Shown piece by piece: positions 37,810 to 49,226 of a stretch of DNA of 64,000 nucleotides (position 1 is the stretch's first letter; every line of letters starts with the position of its first letter). Origin of the DNA: Tridacna crocea (lineage: Eukaryota > Mollusca > Bivalvia > Cardiida > Cardiidae). The notes beneath the pieces were generated by a model. That model was given only the letters and a program-made list of their open reading frames with translations, was not told the DNA's origin and searched no databases. Where the stretch lies: assembly GCA_943736015.1 (NCBI GenBank), contig OX031063.1:5189001-5253000 (forward strand), in the 5' to 3' direction. The position numbers were made by a program, and so were the translations under genes.

Positions 37810-37935
37810 AAATCTAAATCATACAATTCACAACCATTTTTAAGAACATTCTTAGTCTTATTTTTCAGAATTTCGTCAATGTGAAAGTAACAGGGCTTCT
37901 GATTGGCTAAACCAAATGCCCCAGAGAGAGAGAGA

Positions 37936-37985
<50 letters not shown>

Positions 37986-38240
37986 TCCAGCCGGGTAGCT
38001 CGTATCTGACTGTTGAACAGGAGGGTCGTGTGTTCGATACTCAGTTTTGGCGACGTTTTTTCCCAACGATATTTTGTCTCTCACCTCTGATGTCAGAAAA
38101 GAAATCAGTTGCTTCGGAAAGAAAATTGTGTCAGTACTGGTGTGAGAAATGCAGAAAACATATAGGTGCATGAATGACCGCTATGATATGACATAAGCAG
38201 TTACAATGGCGTTAAACTCCAATACTAAACAAAGTTGCAG
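37810..38240 (+). mobile_element. Family-C half element, (GA)n tract and tRNA-derived SINE
   Basis: 37,820-37,918 is the left half of a family-C foldback. It is interrupted by (GA)n at 37,921-37,982. From 37,985 a SINE begins with an A-box-like GTAGCTCGTATCTG, a B-box-like GTTCGATAC, and the body GTCAGTACTGGTGTGAGAAATG, ending in GGCGTTAAACTCC. Confidence 0.6.
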
Positions 38241-38269
38241 ACATAATTCAATCTTAAATCCTGTACCGA

Positions 38270-38400
38270 ACAATTTTGTGTTTTAACGAGCGTTAGGGAG
38301 AAAATGCTTGCAAACATTGTGAGAAAAGGAGAACTTTCCTGTAATAAGCATTTTCTCCATTACCAAAGACGCTATCAGTAAACCTCAGCTAATTTTTAGC
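38270..38400. repeat. Decayed family-A MITE fragment
   Basis: AACATTGTGAGAAAAGGAGAA and AAGCATTTTCTCCATTACC are recognisable, but the palindrome is eroded. Confidence 0.5.
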
Positions 38401-38418
38401 ATTTTCAAAATTATCGCG

Positions 38419-38715
38419 GAGCCCCGGTAGTTCAGTCAGTAACGTGCAGGACTTGAGAATAGGGGGTCTTGGGTTCGATCCCTGGCTGGGCCAATTTCTC
38501 TCCGAGGATATATGATAGTCATTGCAACAGGATTCCTCTCGCACAGCTGATCATTGTCACGACAATGGTCATGTGGGAAAGCAGCCAGTGGCTTGGAAAG
38601 AAAATTTTGCGGAGTACTGGTATATGAGATTCCAGAAAAGCATGGATATGTGCACTGGCCGCCGCGATATGACTAAAGGCATGTTGAAAATCACTTTAAA
38701 CACCAAATAAGCAAT
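38419..38715 (+). mobile_element. tRNA-derived SINE
   Basis: The tRNA-like head has an A-box TAGTTCAGTCAG and a B-box GGGTTCGATCCCTGG. The body shares GTGGGAAAGCAGCCAGTGGC and GTGCACTGGCCGCCGCGATA with copies at 12,210 and 37,985, and the 3' end is CACTTTAAACACCAA. The head does not fold into a canonical tRNA, so it is not a tRNA gene. Confidence 0.75.
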
Positions 38716-40489
38716 TATTCAGTTTGCTTGATTCCAAACTTTTGTCGTCTTGAGAAAAGGTTTACCCTGACCTTGCTTAATCACTGAAACTAAAACTGAA
38801 ACTTTTAGATCTAAACCGAAAGTACAAACCCATATTTTTGTACTGCAAAGAAATCTTTGGAAGGAGAAAATCTTCTAATCTGATAGCGTGGATCAAGATC
38901 AGACTGCACGTTTTGTGCAGTCTGATCTTGATCCACGCTGTCCGCAAAAGGTAATGGATTCGTGCTCCGTAGCTTAAGGGTTAAACCAGTTGAAATTTTT
39001 ACGGCATATGTCTAATTTGACCTTGACCGACAAGTTTCGCTTCTCTATTTATTTTCTCTGTTATATCCGAAATGTTTTTTTTTTTAAAACAGCTAGCTAT
39101 TCAAAAGTTCAACCTTTCATCTGCAAATTGCGACCAAATGATGAGATCAAGATCAGACTGCACAGAAAGTGCATGCTAATATTGGATCTATAATGTCAAT
39201 ACGTCAATATATTGTGAAATAGCCATTTTGAAATCGTTACGATTTTTTCCATACAACGAGAAATTGGCATTTAGCTGTTTACGAAACAAATAATAGGCCT
39301 CGTTTAAATGTTAAGTACATCTATAAAGATGCGTAATTGTGCACAATCTTACCTTGTTCAACAATCCACAATAGATATCTCGGTATTATGATATGGTTTC
39401 GCTGTGTGATATGTAATCAATATTTCGAATATATAACCTTGCTTCTTCTTTATCTGTGTGTGAGTTGGTCGTCCATTGTTGATTTGTCAGCCTTTCCAGA
39501 TAGCTCGTACAATTTACTTCCTCTTTCGATTTCAAAGATGACACTGTTTCCTCCGTGAAACATTTTAAAGGGAGATTACAGTGTAATATATTTTGTTTCT
39601 GACCAGTAGTTTTGTCCCTTGGAATAATCGACCAATCACCTGACAGCCTTAACCTTTATCCTGCTAAATTTTCCAGTCGATAGTAAAATGCGGCAAAGTG
39701 ATATTTTTCAACCCTCCAGTATATTTGGAGAAAAATATCTCTCTAACGGACAGTATAGGATCAAAATCAGCACTCTCTTGCACTCCGGATCATGCACATT
39801 CACCTCTGTAGTGGGCTCAGAAAGTAGTCCGTCATTACGTGATATTTTCGCCACATGACCATAACTCAAAATGGCGACACAAACGCCGGTAAACGAAAGA
39901 CCAAAATAGATTGTTTCGTGTGCTGTTCAAACAGCATGGGGGCAATCAGACTTAGTGGTAGGAAATGTGAAAAAGAGAGATTTTCTGAAAAGCTTAAATA
40001 TCTTTTATAGGACGATAACTTGTTTTTTTTTTAATTTTAAAAACTTAGATCCAAGGTATGTCAAATCAGTTGTCATCATTCATGGGCGCAGCCATTTTTG
40101 TTAAAATTGGCGTAAGATTCTGATAATGAAAGAAGCTCGAAAAAAAAATAGTTCCGTTCTATACAGGTAAAATCGTCGGTTTGAATGCACATATAATGCA
40201 TCCAGAATCATATTTCCTTATTCTATTTTATAAGGTTACACATGAAATAGTTAAACAGTAACAAAACATGGTTTCCTCGGTTTGACAAGATTCTTGTCAT
40301 TTAACCCACTTCAGAGATGTATGGTGAGCGTAACGAACGACAATTCTGCTCGGAGATTGCAAAATCAGGTTATACATTCTTTGCATTTTGATCATTGGTT
40401 TACATTGTCCGCGAAAATCAGTGAGTCGCGCATAGCAGCTTGTGGTTTAAATATCACACAATTTTTGACTATGTGGATTTCAGTGGATT
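38716..40489. repeat. Gene-free stretch with GATC palindromes
   Basis: 38,884-38,950 is a clear palindrome (GATCAAGATCAGACTGCACG with its complement). 39,150-39,200 is a half copy. 39,550-40,489 shows no gene or repeat I can name. Confidence 0.5.
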
Positions 40490-42122
40490 CATGAAGTTGG
40501 ATCAACGCTCAGTAATCGACATTCAGCGCAAGACCAGCCTTGTTGAGCTAGCTCAACATTCCAGCGCAACGGCCAACTCAGCAGCAAAATTACACATACA
40601 TGTCAAAATCAAAGTCCGTTCAGCCAGCTTGACATTCCAGCTCAACGGCTAGCTCAACAGCAGAAACACATATAGATATGTTTTAATCAATATCCGTTGA
40701 GTCATCTCGACATTCCAGCTCAACCGCCAGCTCAACAGTAAAAAAAAACTTATACATATGTTTCAATCAATGTCCTTTGAGCCAGCTCGACATTCCAGCT
40801 CAACCACCAGCTCAACAGCAAAATTACATATAGATATCAAAATCAAAGTCCGTTGAGCCAGCTCGACATTCCAGCTCAACGGCGAGCTCAACAATAAAAA
40901 TACTAATATATGCTTCGATCAATGTCCTCTGAACCAGCTCGAAATTCCAGTTCAACGGCCAGATTAACAGTAAAAGTGCATATATATGTCAAAATCAAAG
41001 TCCTTTGAGCCAGCTCGACATTCCAGCTCAATCGCCAGCTAAACAGTAAAAATACTTATACACATGTTTCGATCAATGTCTGTTGAGCCAGCTCGACATT
41101 GCAGTTCAATTGTCAGCTCAACAGTAAAAATACATATATATTATGTCAAAATCAAAGTCCGTTGAGCCAACTCGAAAATCCAGTACAACCGCCAGCTCAA
41201 CAATAAATATACTTATAGATATATTTCGAGCCAGCAGGATGTTCCAGCTCAAGCACCGGCTCAAATGCAAAAGTACATTCTTATGTCAAAATCAAAGTCC
41301 GTTGAGCCAGCTCGACATTCCAGCTCAATCACCAGCTCAACAGCAAAAATACATATATATATATACAAAATCGCCAGCTCAACAGTAAAAATACTTTACA
41401 TACTTTTCGATCAATGTCCGTTGAGCTAGCTCGAGATTCCAGCTCAACCACCACCTCAACAGCAGAAATACATATATATGTCATAATCAAAGTCCGTTGA
41501 GCCTGCCCGACATTCCAGCTAAACCGCCAGCTCAACGCTATAAATAATTCTACGGACTTTCGATTTATAATGTATTTTTGCTGTTGAGTTTCTCTACGCA
41601 CATTAATTGTGACATATATATGTATTTTTGCTGTTGATCGAGCCGTTGAGCTGGAATTTCGAGCTATTTCAAGGGACATTGATCGAAGCATATGTATAAG
41701 TATTTTTACTATTGAGCAAGCAATTGAGCCGGAATGTCGAGCTGCCTCAACGGACTTTGATTTTGATGTGTATAAGTATTTTTACTGTGGAGCTTGCCGT
41801 TGAGCTGGAATCTCGAGCTGGCTGAACGGACTTAGATTTTGACACAAATGAAAAATTATGTATTTTTGCTGTTGAGCTGGCCGTTGAGCTGGAATGTCGA
41901 GCTGACTCAAGGTACATTGATCAAAACATATGTATACGTAGTTTTACTGTTGAGCTTTCGGTTGAGCTGTATTGTCGAGCTGGCTCAACGGACTTTGATT
42001 TTGACATATATATGTATTTCTGCTGTTGAGGTGGTGGTTGAGCTGGAATGTCGAGCTGGCTCAACAAGGCTGGTGTTGAGCTAAATGTCGATTACTGAGC
42101 ATTGAGTAAACTTCAAGAACCC
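40490..42122. mobile_element. Foldback element with tandem-repeat arms, 1.6 kb
   Basis: The ends are inverted: GCTCAGTAATCGACATT at 40,507 and its complement near 42,085-42,101, followed by CAGCCTTGTTGAGC and its complement. The left arm (to about 41,540) has about 13 units of about 77 bp carrying GAGCCAGCTCGACATTCCAG. The right arm (41,540-42,080) has about six units in the opposite sense. No transposase is present. It resembles Drosophila FB-type foldback elements in architecture. Confidence 0.8.
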
Positions 42123-42816
42123 GATTTCAGTTTCGACCTCTTAAAATTAATTTGATCTTTTTTTTTTTTAAATCTAAATCTACACTGGTACAAAAAATAA
42201 AACTGATTATTATTATACTACACAGGTGTCCTAATGCTATAATCGACTTTCTGTCATAATTAGCGTAAAAGGAGACATGAAGTCTGCAAGTATGTAACAC
42301 TTATCTTTTTTTCAACCAACTGCATCTCAAGGAATTGTTCCATTCATGTATTCCCATTGAAGGGCAGGGAAACTTGACGGAATCTACTTAAGGTCGTACA
42401 AATCTAATGACAAACAGCTATTTCCACAATACTAGTATTATTATCCTTAAAGATTTTCTGTGACTGAAAATGTGTATTATTGTAATGCTTTGACCAAGCT
42501 ATTTTTGTTTTCATTTTTTTTCCTTCTTAGAATTATCATTTATAAATCTAAATCCACTCTTTTCTCACTACATATGGAGATGGTAATTACCTCCCTTTTC
42601 AGAAAACTAACAGAATTATCATTATATAATTACAAGGTAGACAAAAACTAAATTTCTTTCCGGTTAGAAATGTGCAAAAATGTTATATCAGTATAAATCC
42701 TTATTTATCAACTAATAAGAAATTTTATTCCATGCTGCATTGGAAGCGTTAGGATAGTAATATCTAATCATATTATTATCTGATAGCCATGAACATAATC
42801 TCGGCAGGTTTGACCC
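42123..42816. other. No recognisable feature
   Basis: AT-rich DNA without a gene or repeat I can name. Confidence 0.35.
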
Positions 42817-43044
42817 TTAACTTATACCACACGATCAAGAGAATTACTTCGCTTGGAGAAAAAGATTTTTGAAAACATTATGGGAAAAGGAGAAAATGCT
42901 GGTTACCAGCATTTTCTCCTTTTCCCCACAATGTTTTCTTCCCATTGATAAAATAATTCAATTTTTGAGTCATGTATATTCTATGGTCAGCAAATGCTTT
43001 CAATTTGGACAAGCCTAAACAATTGTTATGTGATAAAGAGTTAA
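42817..43044. mobile_element. Family-A MITE, copy 3 (inverted)
   Basis: TTAA lies at 42,817-42,820 and 43,041-43,044. The palindrome core is AAAATGCTGGTTACCAGCATTTT. It reads in the opposite sense to the copy at 43,465. Confidence 0.75.
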
Positions 43045-43464
43045 CCTACGAAAGGAAAAGTTAACCTACTAAATACTCTAAATAAAATTGGACTGTCATT
43101 GGTCTAAATCAAGTTGAAATGGTAGATTATTGTGTTCTTTTTTTTTTCAAAATTGTCAGTAGTAACAGAAATGAGATTTCTAACGGATGGACTTTATTTC
43201 TGTAAGGCAGTATTCGGCTTTTATACATTGATTTTCTTACGCTGAATCTTGGACAACCTGGATCCCTGTAGGCTAGGTTCGCTGGTCTAAAAATCCAAAA
43301 GATTGCTATATCAAAGTTATTATTGGGGTAAAAATATTTTCTTATCGGACAAAATAGGACTGCACATTCTGTGTATTCTGATCTAGATCCGAACTTCACG
43401 AAAATGTGCAATGAGTCGTGCTTAACAGTTTAAAGGTTAAAGCAAGATTAGCAGTGGGTAACGA
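43045..43464. other. Intergenic, palindrome half
   Basis: About 43,355-43,400 has a one-sided GATC-palindrome fragment (AGGACTGCACATTCTGTG). Otherwise nothing. Confidence 0.35.
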
Positions 43465-43693
43465 TTAACTCTTTACCAAACGACAAAATTTTAGGTTTGT
43501 CATAATTGAAAGGAATTGCAAATGACAAAATAAAAGTTACTGAAAATTTGAAATTTGTTTTGTGAAGGGTAGAAAACATTGTGGGAAAAGGAGGAAATGT
43601 TGGTTACCAGCATTTTCTCCTTTTCCCACAATGTTTTCTAAAGGCTTCTTTCTCAGGGGCGTCAAAAGTAGGGATTGTGTGGTAATGGGTTAA
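43465..43693. mobile_element. Family-A MITE, copy 4 (near-consensus)
   Basis: The element is 229 bp with TTAA at both edges. The inverted ends are TTAACTCTTTACCAAACGA and the complement TTAACCCATTACCACACAA. The core palindrome lies within AACATTGTGGGAAAAGGAG and its complement. Confidence 0.85.
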
Positions 43694-44490
43694 AGCTTGA
43701 AACCCAAGGATCACTGGCTGGATTCTTGGCTGGCCAGGTTCTCTCGGAAAGTTAGTACTAGTTAAAGCGTCAGGAGTCAGTCCTTTCTCACCATTAAAGC
43801 AGCCAGTGACTACGACAGAATACCGAGCTAAGTACGGTGATTAGCATCTTCGCGAGCCAATTTTACGATCACTACGTGGATCTTACCTCGGTTGATTGAG
43901 CCCGATTTCGAGATTCCTGCGATGCGCCCTCTATTGGATGTTTGTTATTACTTCCCTTTACATCATGTTTCTAAAAGCAAATGAAATATCGTTTTACAAA
44001 CCGCTTACGAATACACATGAAGCGATAAGCAGACATCCACATGGGTTTCCACGTTTTACCTTTTATTCGAAAGGTAGAGACGTTGTTCTATTTTTATCAA
44101 AGATGAAATGCTACGAGCGATTTCATTTCGTTGCAGCTAGAGTTGGCTGCATCCAATGAAAAAGCGTATCGGGTGAACGTAAAAATCAAGCTCGATCCGC
44201 CAAGGGTTAGAGTAACGTAGTGAATCGTCGGCCTTGGCTTGCGAAAATGGGTGATTAGAACTCCGGGAAACAAAAAACAGGGATAATTGCACTACAAAAA
44301 GAAATATACTGACATAATGTTGAAAACGGCGTTACACGCCAAGCAAGTAAATGGAGAATAGAGAGCATTTACCGCTTTTAATTGATGGTCAAATGGAGAA
44401 TGCAATACAAAAGAGCAATCTGAGACAGCAATTATTTATTCATTTGTGGTATACAACAGTAGATGAAAGAGAAAACACATTACCACACAA
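43694..44490. repeat. Degraded SINE fragments, no gene
   Basis: 43,700-43,880 has SINE-like words (GGATCACTGGCTGG, AAAGCAGCCAGTGAC). 44,300-44,345 has the SINE tail (AATGTTGAAAACGGCGTTAC). 44,470-44,496 is the edge of a family-A MITE (CATTACCACACAATCCCTA) abutting the LINE end. Confidence 0.45.
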
Positions 44491-44496
44491 TCCCTA

Positions 44497-47400
44497 CTTT
44501 AGTTTAGTTTAAACATATTTTATTGTATATATAAACATACAAATGGATTGGGACGAAAGCTGATAAGAGCTTATAGAGTCCCTTTCCAAAGCAACAACAT
44601 CCACATGACAGAAATAAAGAAAATGAGAAAAAGAAAAAAAAAACAAACATATACATACAAAAATTGGTGAGCAAGCTGGAGAAAGAGAGACAAAAAGAGA
44701 GAAAGAGAGACAGACAGAGGTAGAGGTGGACCTTTTTGAAAATTATTCGTTAAAACGCTTACTTTCCCTTATATACGACTGAACTTTCAAAAAGATTTCT
44801 TCATTTTCCTGAAAAGTAAGTAAATCATTTCCAAAGAGGAGTGTTTGAAGGTCTATAGTAATTTCATAGTACGATATGGAGCGAATGAACTTATTTCTTA
44901 TAGTTTCATAAAGTGGACATTCAAAGAAATAGTGTGCATTTGTCTCTATAGCACCACATACACAGTTAGGAGAGTCAACTACATTTCTTAAGTACAGATG
45001 GTGCTTTAGGGAACTGCAATTATTTCGTAACCTAGTATGCAAAATTTGAAGGCGTCTTTGTCCTATAAAAAACAATTTATTTGGATATGGCCTATTATTA
45101 TCCAGATACCTTTTGAAACAAGACAAGGAATTCAAATTCCTAATATCTTGAGGAATTGAGTTCCATTCTTCCACAACGGATGGAAGAAAGGATTTTTTAT
45201 AGAGATTTGTCCTACAGGCAATGGTTCGAATATTATTAGAATTGCGCAAGTTGTAATTGTTAAGGTTGCTATTCAGATCAGGGACAAGATTACTCAGGTA
45301 GGAAGGAACAAGGCTTTTAGTCATTTTAAAGAACAATACAAGTTTGTGTTTACGCCTGCGGTCGCCAAGTGACTCCCAACCACATTCATTTTTTAGTTCA
45401 TCCAAGGAAACCAGTTTGCTACAACCTGTTACTATTCTGGCAGCTTCATTTTGGATTTTGTCTAGATCATTTTTCAGGTATTGAGGGATATTGTCCCAAA
45501 CGACGTCTCCGTATTCTATAATAGGTCTAATGAACGTAAAATATATAACTTGCAAAGATTTCCTATCAAGACATATCTTAAGACGACGCATTATATTTAT
45601 CCTTTTCCATGCATTCTCAATAGAATTTTTAATATGAAGATCCCATGATCCATCGTTTGAGAAGTGAAAACCTAAATGTTTATGTGACTGGACATTTTCA
45701 ATATTTATATTTGACATACAGAGATCGGGGTGAGAATTTTGAGCATTTTTACGTGTGATGATAAGTGATTCAGATTTTGAAGGATTAAATTTAACCAGCC
45801 AGGTTTCTGCCCATTTATTAATTTTTTCTATATCTCTCTGAAGAATTCGTCCCGCATCGTTTGGGTTACGGATAATTAATGATAGACTAGTGTCGTCTGC
45901 AAATAGGTTGATACCCGATTCTATGTTTTCGACAATATCGTTAATAAATACCAGAAAAAGAAGCGGGCCGAGTATCGATCCTTGTGGGACACCAGCATTT
46001 ATGTATTGGGCATTAGACTGGCCACCAGGCAGGATAACTTTTTGACGCCTGTTAGAGAGGTAATTAGAAAGCCAATCAAGTAGTTTGCCATTTATTCCTG
46101 CGCGTCTTAGTTTGAATATCAGACCCTTATGCCATACTTTATCGAAAGCCTTACTTATATCAAAAAATATAAATCTAATTTCAAGGCCTTCGTCTAAAGC
46201 ATTGCATATTTTATTATAAAGGAATGTTACTTGGTTAACTGTAGAGTCGCCAGGCAAAAACCCTGATTGATACGGTGTAAAAAAACTATTTTCATTTAAA
46301 TAATTAAAAATATGTTTATAAAGTATCCTTTCAAAAACCTTTTCCATGGTATTAAGAAGAGAGATCGGTCTATAGTTGGACGGTAGGGAAGGATCACCAT
46401 TCTTAAAAACTGGACAGATATTAGACATCTTCCATGAAAGGGGTAGTTTACAAGTCTCCAAGCTGAAGTTAAAGAATTGACATAAGGGATTAGCCAACTG
46501 GTTCGCTGACTCGCGTAAAATGATGTTACTGATACCGTCAGGTCCTGGAGCTTTTCCAACATTTAGATTTATAAGCACGTTCCTGACTTCCAAAGAATCG
46601 ATGAATACTGAAGTTAAAGAGTACTGATCATTTCCTAAGAGTTCAGTTGGTAAGGCATGATCGTTTTCATTTAGTCTAGTTTGAGTAACAAAGAATGAAT
46701 TGAGTAAACTTGCTTTGGCATTAACATCAGTGACCATTGTATCGTTGTCAGTATCATAGAGTGGTGGTAAGCATTCAGAAGAAGAAGGTTTGATAAAACT
46801 TTTAAGCACTTTCCACCAATCGCGTGATGATAATGAACCATTACATAATTTATTTGACAAACGATCAATATAATCATGTTTACTTTTGCGTATTAAGTCA
46901 ATTACTTCGTTTCTGACCTTTTTAAATTTAAGCCATTTACTTGGATTATTTGACTTTCTTGCTTTTTTATATAGCCGCTTGCGTTGTCTGATTTTACGTT
47001 TTATCAAACTAGTAATCCAGGGAGGTTCATGAGCTTTTACATTAACTGTTTTATGTGGAATAGTATTGTCTCTTCCCCTTTTAATAACATCAGTTATATT
47101 TTGAGCATAAATGTTAATGTCATTCGATTTAAGTTCATCCCAATTGATATTGTTGAAATAATTTCTTAATGCATTATAGTCCCCAAGATCATATTTCCAA
47201 ATAATGCGTCTATACGAGTTATGTTTTGGTTTTAGAAAATTTAAAACACTGAATATGGGACAATGATAGCGGATACTATTTTCTAGAACAGGTATGCCAA
47301 CACCAGAAATTATTATGGATTCTTTGTTTGTGACTAACATAAGATCAATCAAAGAATGTGAACATTCTGTAAAATGTGTTGGTTCCTCAATAAGCTGAGA

Positions 47401-48306
47401 CATGTTATACTGATTACAGAGTACGTTAATCTTTCTATATGATGCAGCATTAAGATAGTTTAAGTTAAAGTCACCAGTAATAACTACATCAGTAATATTT
47501 GAGTCGATAGCGAGACTAATTGAATCTTCTAGTAGGGAAGTGTAGTGCAAGTTGGAATTTGGTGGTCGATAAAATGTTCCATGTAAGATATTTTTATTAT
47601 TACACAATTTTATTTGGATCCAAATACATTCAACTTCTTTCATTTCTAGATCATTTCTTCGGACATAAGATAGTGAATCTTTGACATAGACAAGAACACC
47701 TCCATATGGATTCGAAATTCGATCTTTCCTTTCTGGTGGGTAAAAAGATTTAAAAAGTAATTCGCTGGAAGGAAACGTTTCCTCTAACCACGTCTCAGTA
47801 AAGGAAATAATATCAAATTGAGAAAATTCAGCGAATAATAGATCAATTTTATGCCTGATACTTTGAACATTATAGTGAACAACTGATAAATGGTTTGGGA
47901 GGTTAAGAAAATTATATATGTCGTTGGAGTATGTAGACATTGACGAGGTATCGGGACTTTCTTCGTATTCGGTGGGACCAGGGTTGGGATGCACATCTCC
48001 TGATAGGATTATAACAAATATCATCCCAATAACTATACTTAAAGTTAATGTAAAAAAAAATAATATGGAAAAGTAGGTAAATACTATATTAGACTGGTGA
48101 TTTTTACCGGCTTTAAATTTACGTTTTTGGTTGGAAGTTATTGAGAATCTATTTTTCCTAGACACTAAGTACAATGAGAATGAAAAAGAATTTGAACCTT
48201 TCAGGAAGCATAAAAATAATAATATTAAAAGGAAACGAAAGCGGAATTTCATAATCATGTTATATTTTGGCTCTATTTCAAAGAACATTTTCAAACCTTT
48301 TGCCAT
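44497..48306 (-). mobile_element. CR1/Jockey-group non-LTR retrotransposon
   Basis: The coding part is followed on the minus strand by a 3' UTR of about 245 nt ending AATAAAATATGTTTAAACTA with a short (AACTA) tail at 44,497. There are no LTRs and no poly(A). The 5' limit is not determined; sequence beyond 48,306 shows no separate ORF1. The 3' end abuts a piece of a family-A MITE, suggesting that this was the insertion point. The clade (CR1, L2 or Daphne-like) is a guess from the domain layout. Confidence 0.85.
44743..48306 (-). CDS. LINE polyprotein: endonuclease and reverse transcriptase (1187 aa)
   Basis: Intact ORF. Hydrophobic segments at about 24-48 and 76-102 lead into SGDVHPNPGP (102-111), a 2A-like motif. 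The AP-endonuclease domain (about 138-355) has N146 (NVQSI), E171 (FTETWL), Y246, D279/N281 (TGDFN), D321 (LIDLMLV) and H348. The reverse transcriptase (about 580-850) shows KAPGPDG, D716 (FFDISKAFD), GVPQGSILGPLLF and FADD at 802-805. The C-terminus has a CxC...H...C cluster (CVCGAIETNAHYFFECP). The enzyme nicks target DNA and primes cDNA synthesis on it. The unbroken ORF suggests a young copy. The true start could be a later Met. Confidence 0.93.
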   Translation of the reverse strand: MAKGLKMFFEIEPKYNMIMKFRFRFLLILLFLCFLKGSNSFSFSLYLVSRKNRFSITSNQKRKFKAGKNHQSNIVFTYFSILFFFTLTLSIVIGMIFVIILSGDVHPNPGPTEYEESPDTSSMSTYSNDIYNFLNLPNHLSVVHYNVQSIRHKIDLLFAEFSQFDIISFTETWLEETFPSSELLFKSFYPPERKDRISNPYGGVLVYVKDSLSYVRRNDLEMKEVECIWIQIKLCNNKNILHGTFYRPPNSNLHYTSLLEDSISLAIDSNITDVVITGDFNLNYLNAASYRKINVLCNQYNMSQLIEEPTHFTECSHSLIDLMLVTNKESIIISGVGIPVLENSIRYHCPIFSVLNFLKPKHNSYRRIIWKYDLGDYNALRNYFNNINWDELKSNDINIYAQNITDVIKRGRDNTIPHKTVNVKAHEPPWITSLIKRKIRQRKRLYKKARKSNNPSKWLKFKKVRNEVIDLIRKSKHDYIDRLSNKLCNGSLSSRDWWKVLKSFIKPSSSECLPPLYDTDNDTMVTDVNAKASLLNSFFVTQTRLNENDHALPTELLGNDQYSLTSVFIDSLEVRNVLINLNVGKAPGPDGISNIILRESANQLANPLCQFFNFSLETCKLPLSWKMSNICPVFKNGDPSLPSNYRPISLLNTMEKVFERILYKHIFNYLNENSFFTPYQSGFLPGDSTVNQVTFLYNKICNALDEGLEIRFIFFDISKAFDKVWHKGLIFKLRRAGINGKLLDWLSNYLSNRRQKVILPGGQSNAQYINAGVPQGSILGPLLFLVFINDIVENIESGINLFADDTSLSLIIRNPNDAGRILQRDIEKINKWAETWLVKFNPSKSESLIITRKNAQNSHPDLCMSNINIENVQSHKHLGFHFSNDGSWDLHIKNSIENAWKRINIMRRLKICLDRKSLQVIYFTFIRPIIEYGDVVWDNIPQYLKNDLDKIQNEAARIVTGCSKLVSLDELKNECGWESLGDRRRKHKLVLFFKMTKSLVPSYLSNLVPDLNSNLNNYNLRNSNNIRTIACRTNLYKKSFLPSVVEEWNSIPQDIRNLNSLSCFKRYLDNNRPYPNKLFFIGQRRLQILHTRLRNNCSSLKHHLYLRNVVDSPNCVCGAIETNAHYFFECPLYETIRNKFIRSISYYEITIDLQTLLFGNDLLTFQENEEIFLKVQSYIRESKRFNE

Positions 48307-48351
48307 TTATACAGGAACCACAATAAAAGATGGCCTTTGAAATAGAGCCAA
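48267..48351 (-). repeat. 17-bp inverted repeat around the LINE start codon
   Basis: TTGGCTCTATTTCAAAG (48,267-48,283) pairs perfectly with 48,335-48,351. The ATG at 48,304-48,306 lies in the 51-nt loop. Confidence 0.75.
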
Positions 48352-48800
48352 GTAACATTTGAATAAATCTGCAACCAGAGATCATTAAAAAATATACATC
48401 CAAGATTGTCAAAAAGGTCCATAAGAGAATAGAGAGAGAAAGAAGAAAAGAGACATTTGGTGAATAGTATTATCATACAAACAAATACAACATTTTTGAC
48501 AACATTCATTTTTGAGTAAAGATCAGTCATTTGTGGTGCGAGGTTAAAATGAAAAACCCGGTTGCTAAATATCTTTATAAGGAAAAAAACAGAAAGGAGA
48601 ATCTTAATGACTATGTAGCTGCTCTAAATACCCTAATTTATCAAAGGATATCAATGCACGACATCTGCTTTAGAATATCAAGCTTTACAAATCTGTATTG
48701 TCTCACATATATATATATAGAAACCATTAACACAAGACCAATGACATGAAGATAATGGAATATTACTGCCAAGATTTCATGAAGTTATATTAAACATTAT
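48352..48800. other. No recognisable feature upstream of the LINE
   Basis: AT-rich DNA with a short AGAGA tract. No upstream ORF1 of the LINE is visible. Confidence 0.35.
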
Positions 48801-48805
48801 GTATA

Positions 48806-49036
48806 ATTTGTGGTTTGGGGGGATCGGCATCAGACATCACGTAATGTAATGTCTGATACCGACCCACACAAGTCACTATCTTAATAACTATACTGTTTAT
48901 TCAAGTTTTGAAATTTCAGATTTGTGATTTGGGGGGGATCGGCATCAGACATCACGTAATGTAATGTCTGATACCGACCCACACAAATCACTATCTTAAT
49001 AACGGTACTATTTATTCAAGTTTTGAAATTTCAAGA
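48806..49036. repeat. Two tandem copies of a 115-bp unit with internal palindrome
   Basis: Each unit contains GATCGGCATCAGACATCACG then TAATGTCTGATACCGACCC, a hairpin with a 13-14 bp stem preceded by a run of six or seven G. The copies begin near 48,808 and 48,922. Confidence 0.85.
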
Positions 49037-49226
49037 GCGGCTTTGACATAAGACCAAAGATATGACGATAGTGAAATATTACTGCAAATATTTTGTTAAA
49101 TAAGATCACAATCTGTAATGCATTCCTGCACAATTGATATTGTGCGGGAATTTGATTTGAGAGGACCAAAATCAAACAGCACACCACGCGCTGCAGATGA
49201 CAAGTGTAAAATTGTTTCGAACTAGC

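Noticed and set aside
38419-38500. A tRNA gene (A-box and B-box present)
   Set aside because: The head does not form a full cloverleaf and is followed by a body shared with other copies, so it is a tRNA-derived SINE.
40282-42084. ORFs of 60-120 codons in the foldback element
   Set aside because: They are repeat translations (Ser/Thr/Glu iterations) without start context or domains.
43896-44159. An 87-codon ORF with one hydrophobic stretch
   Set aside because: No family resemblance, no splice context, flanked by SINE remnants.
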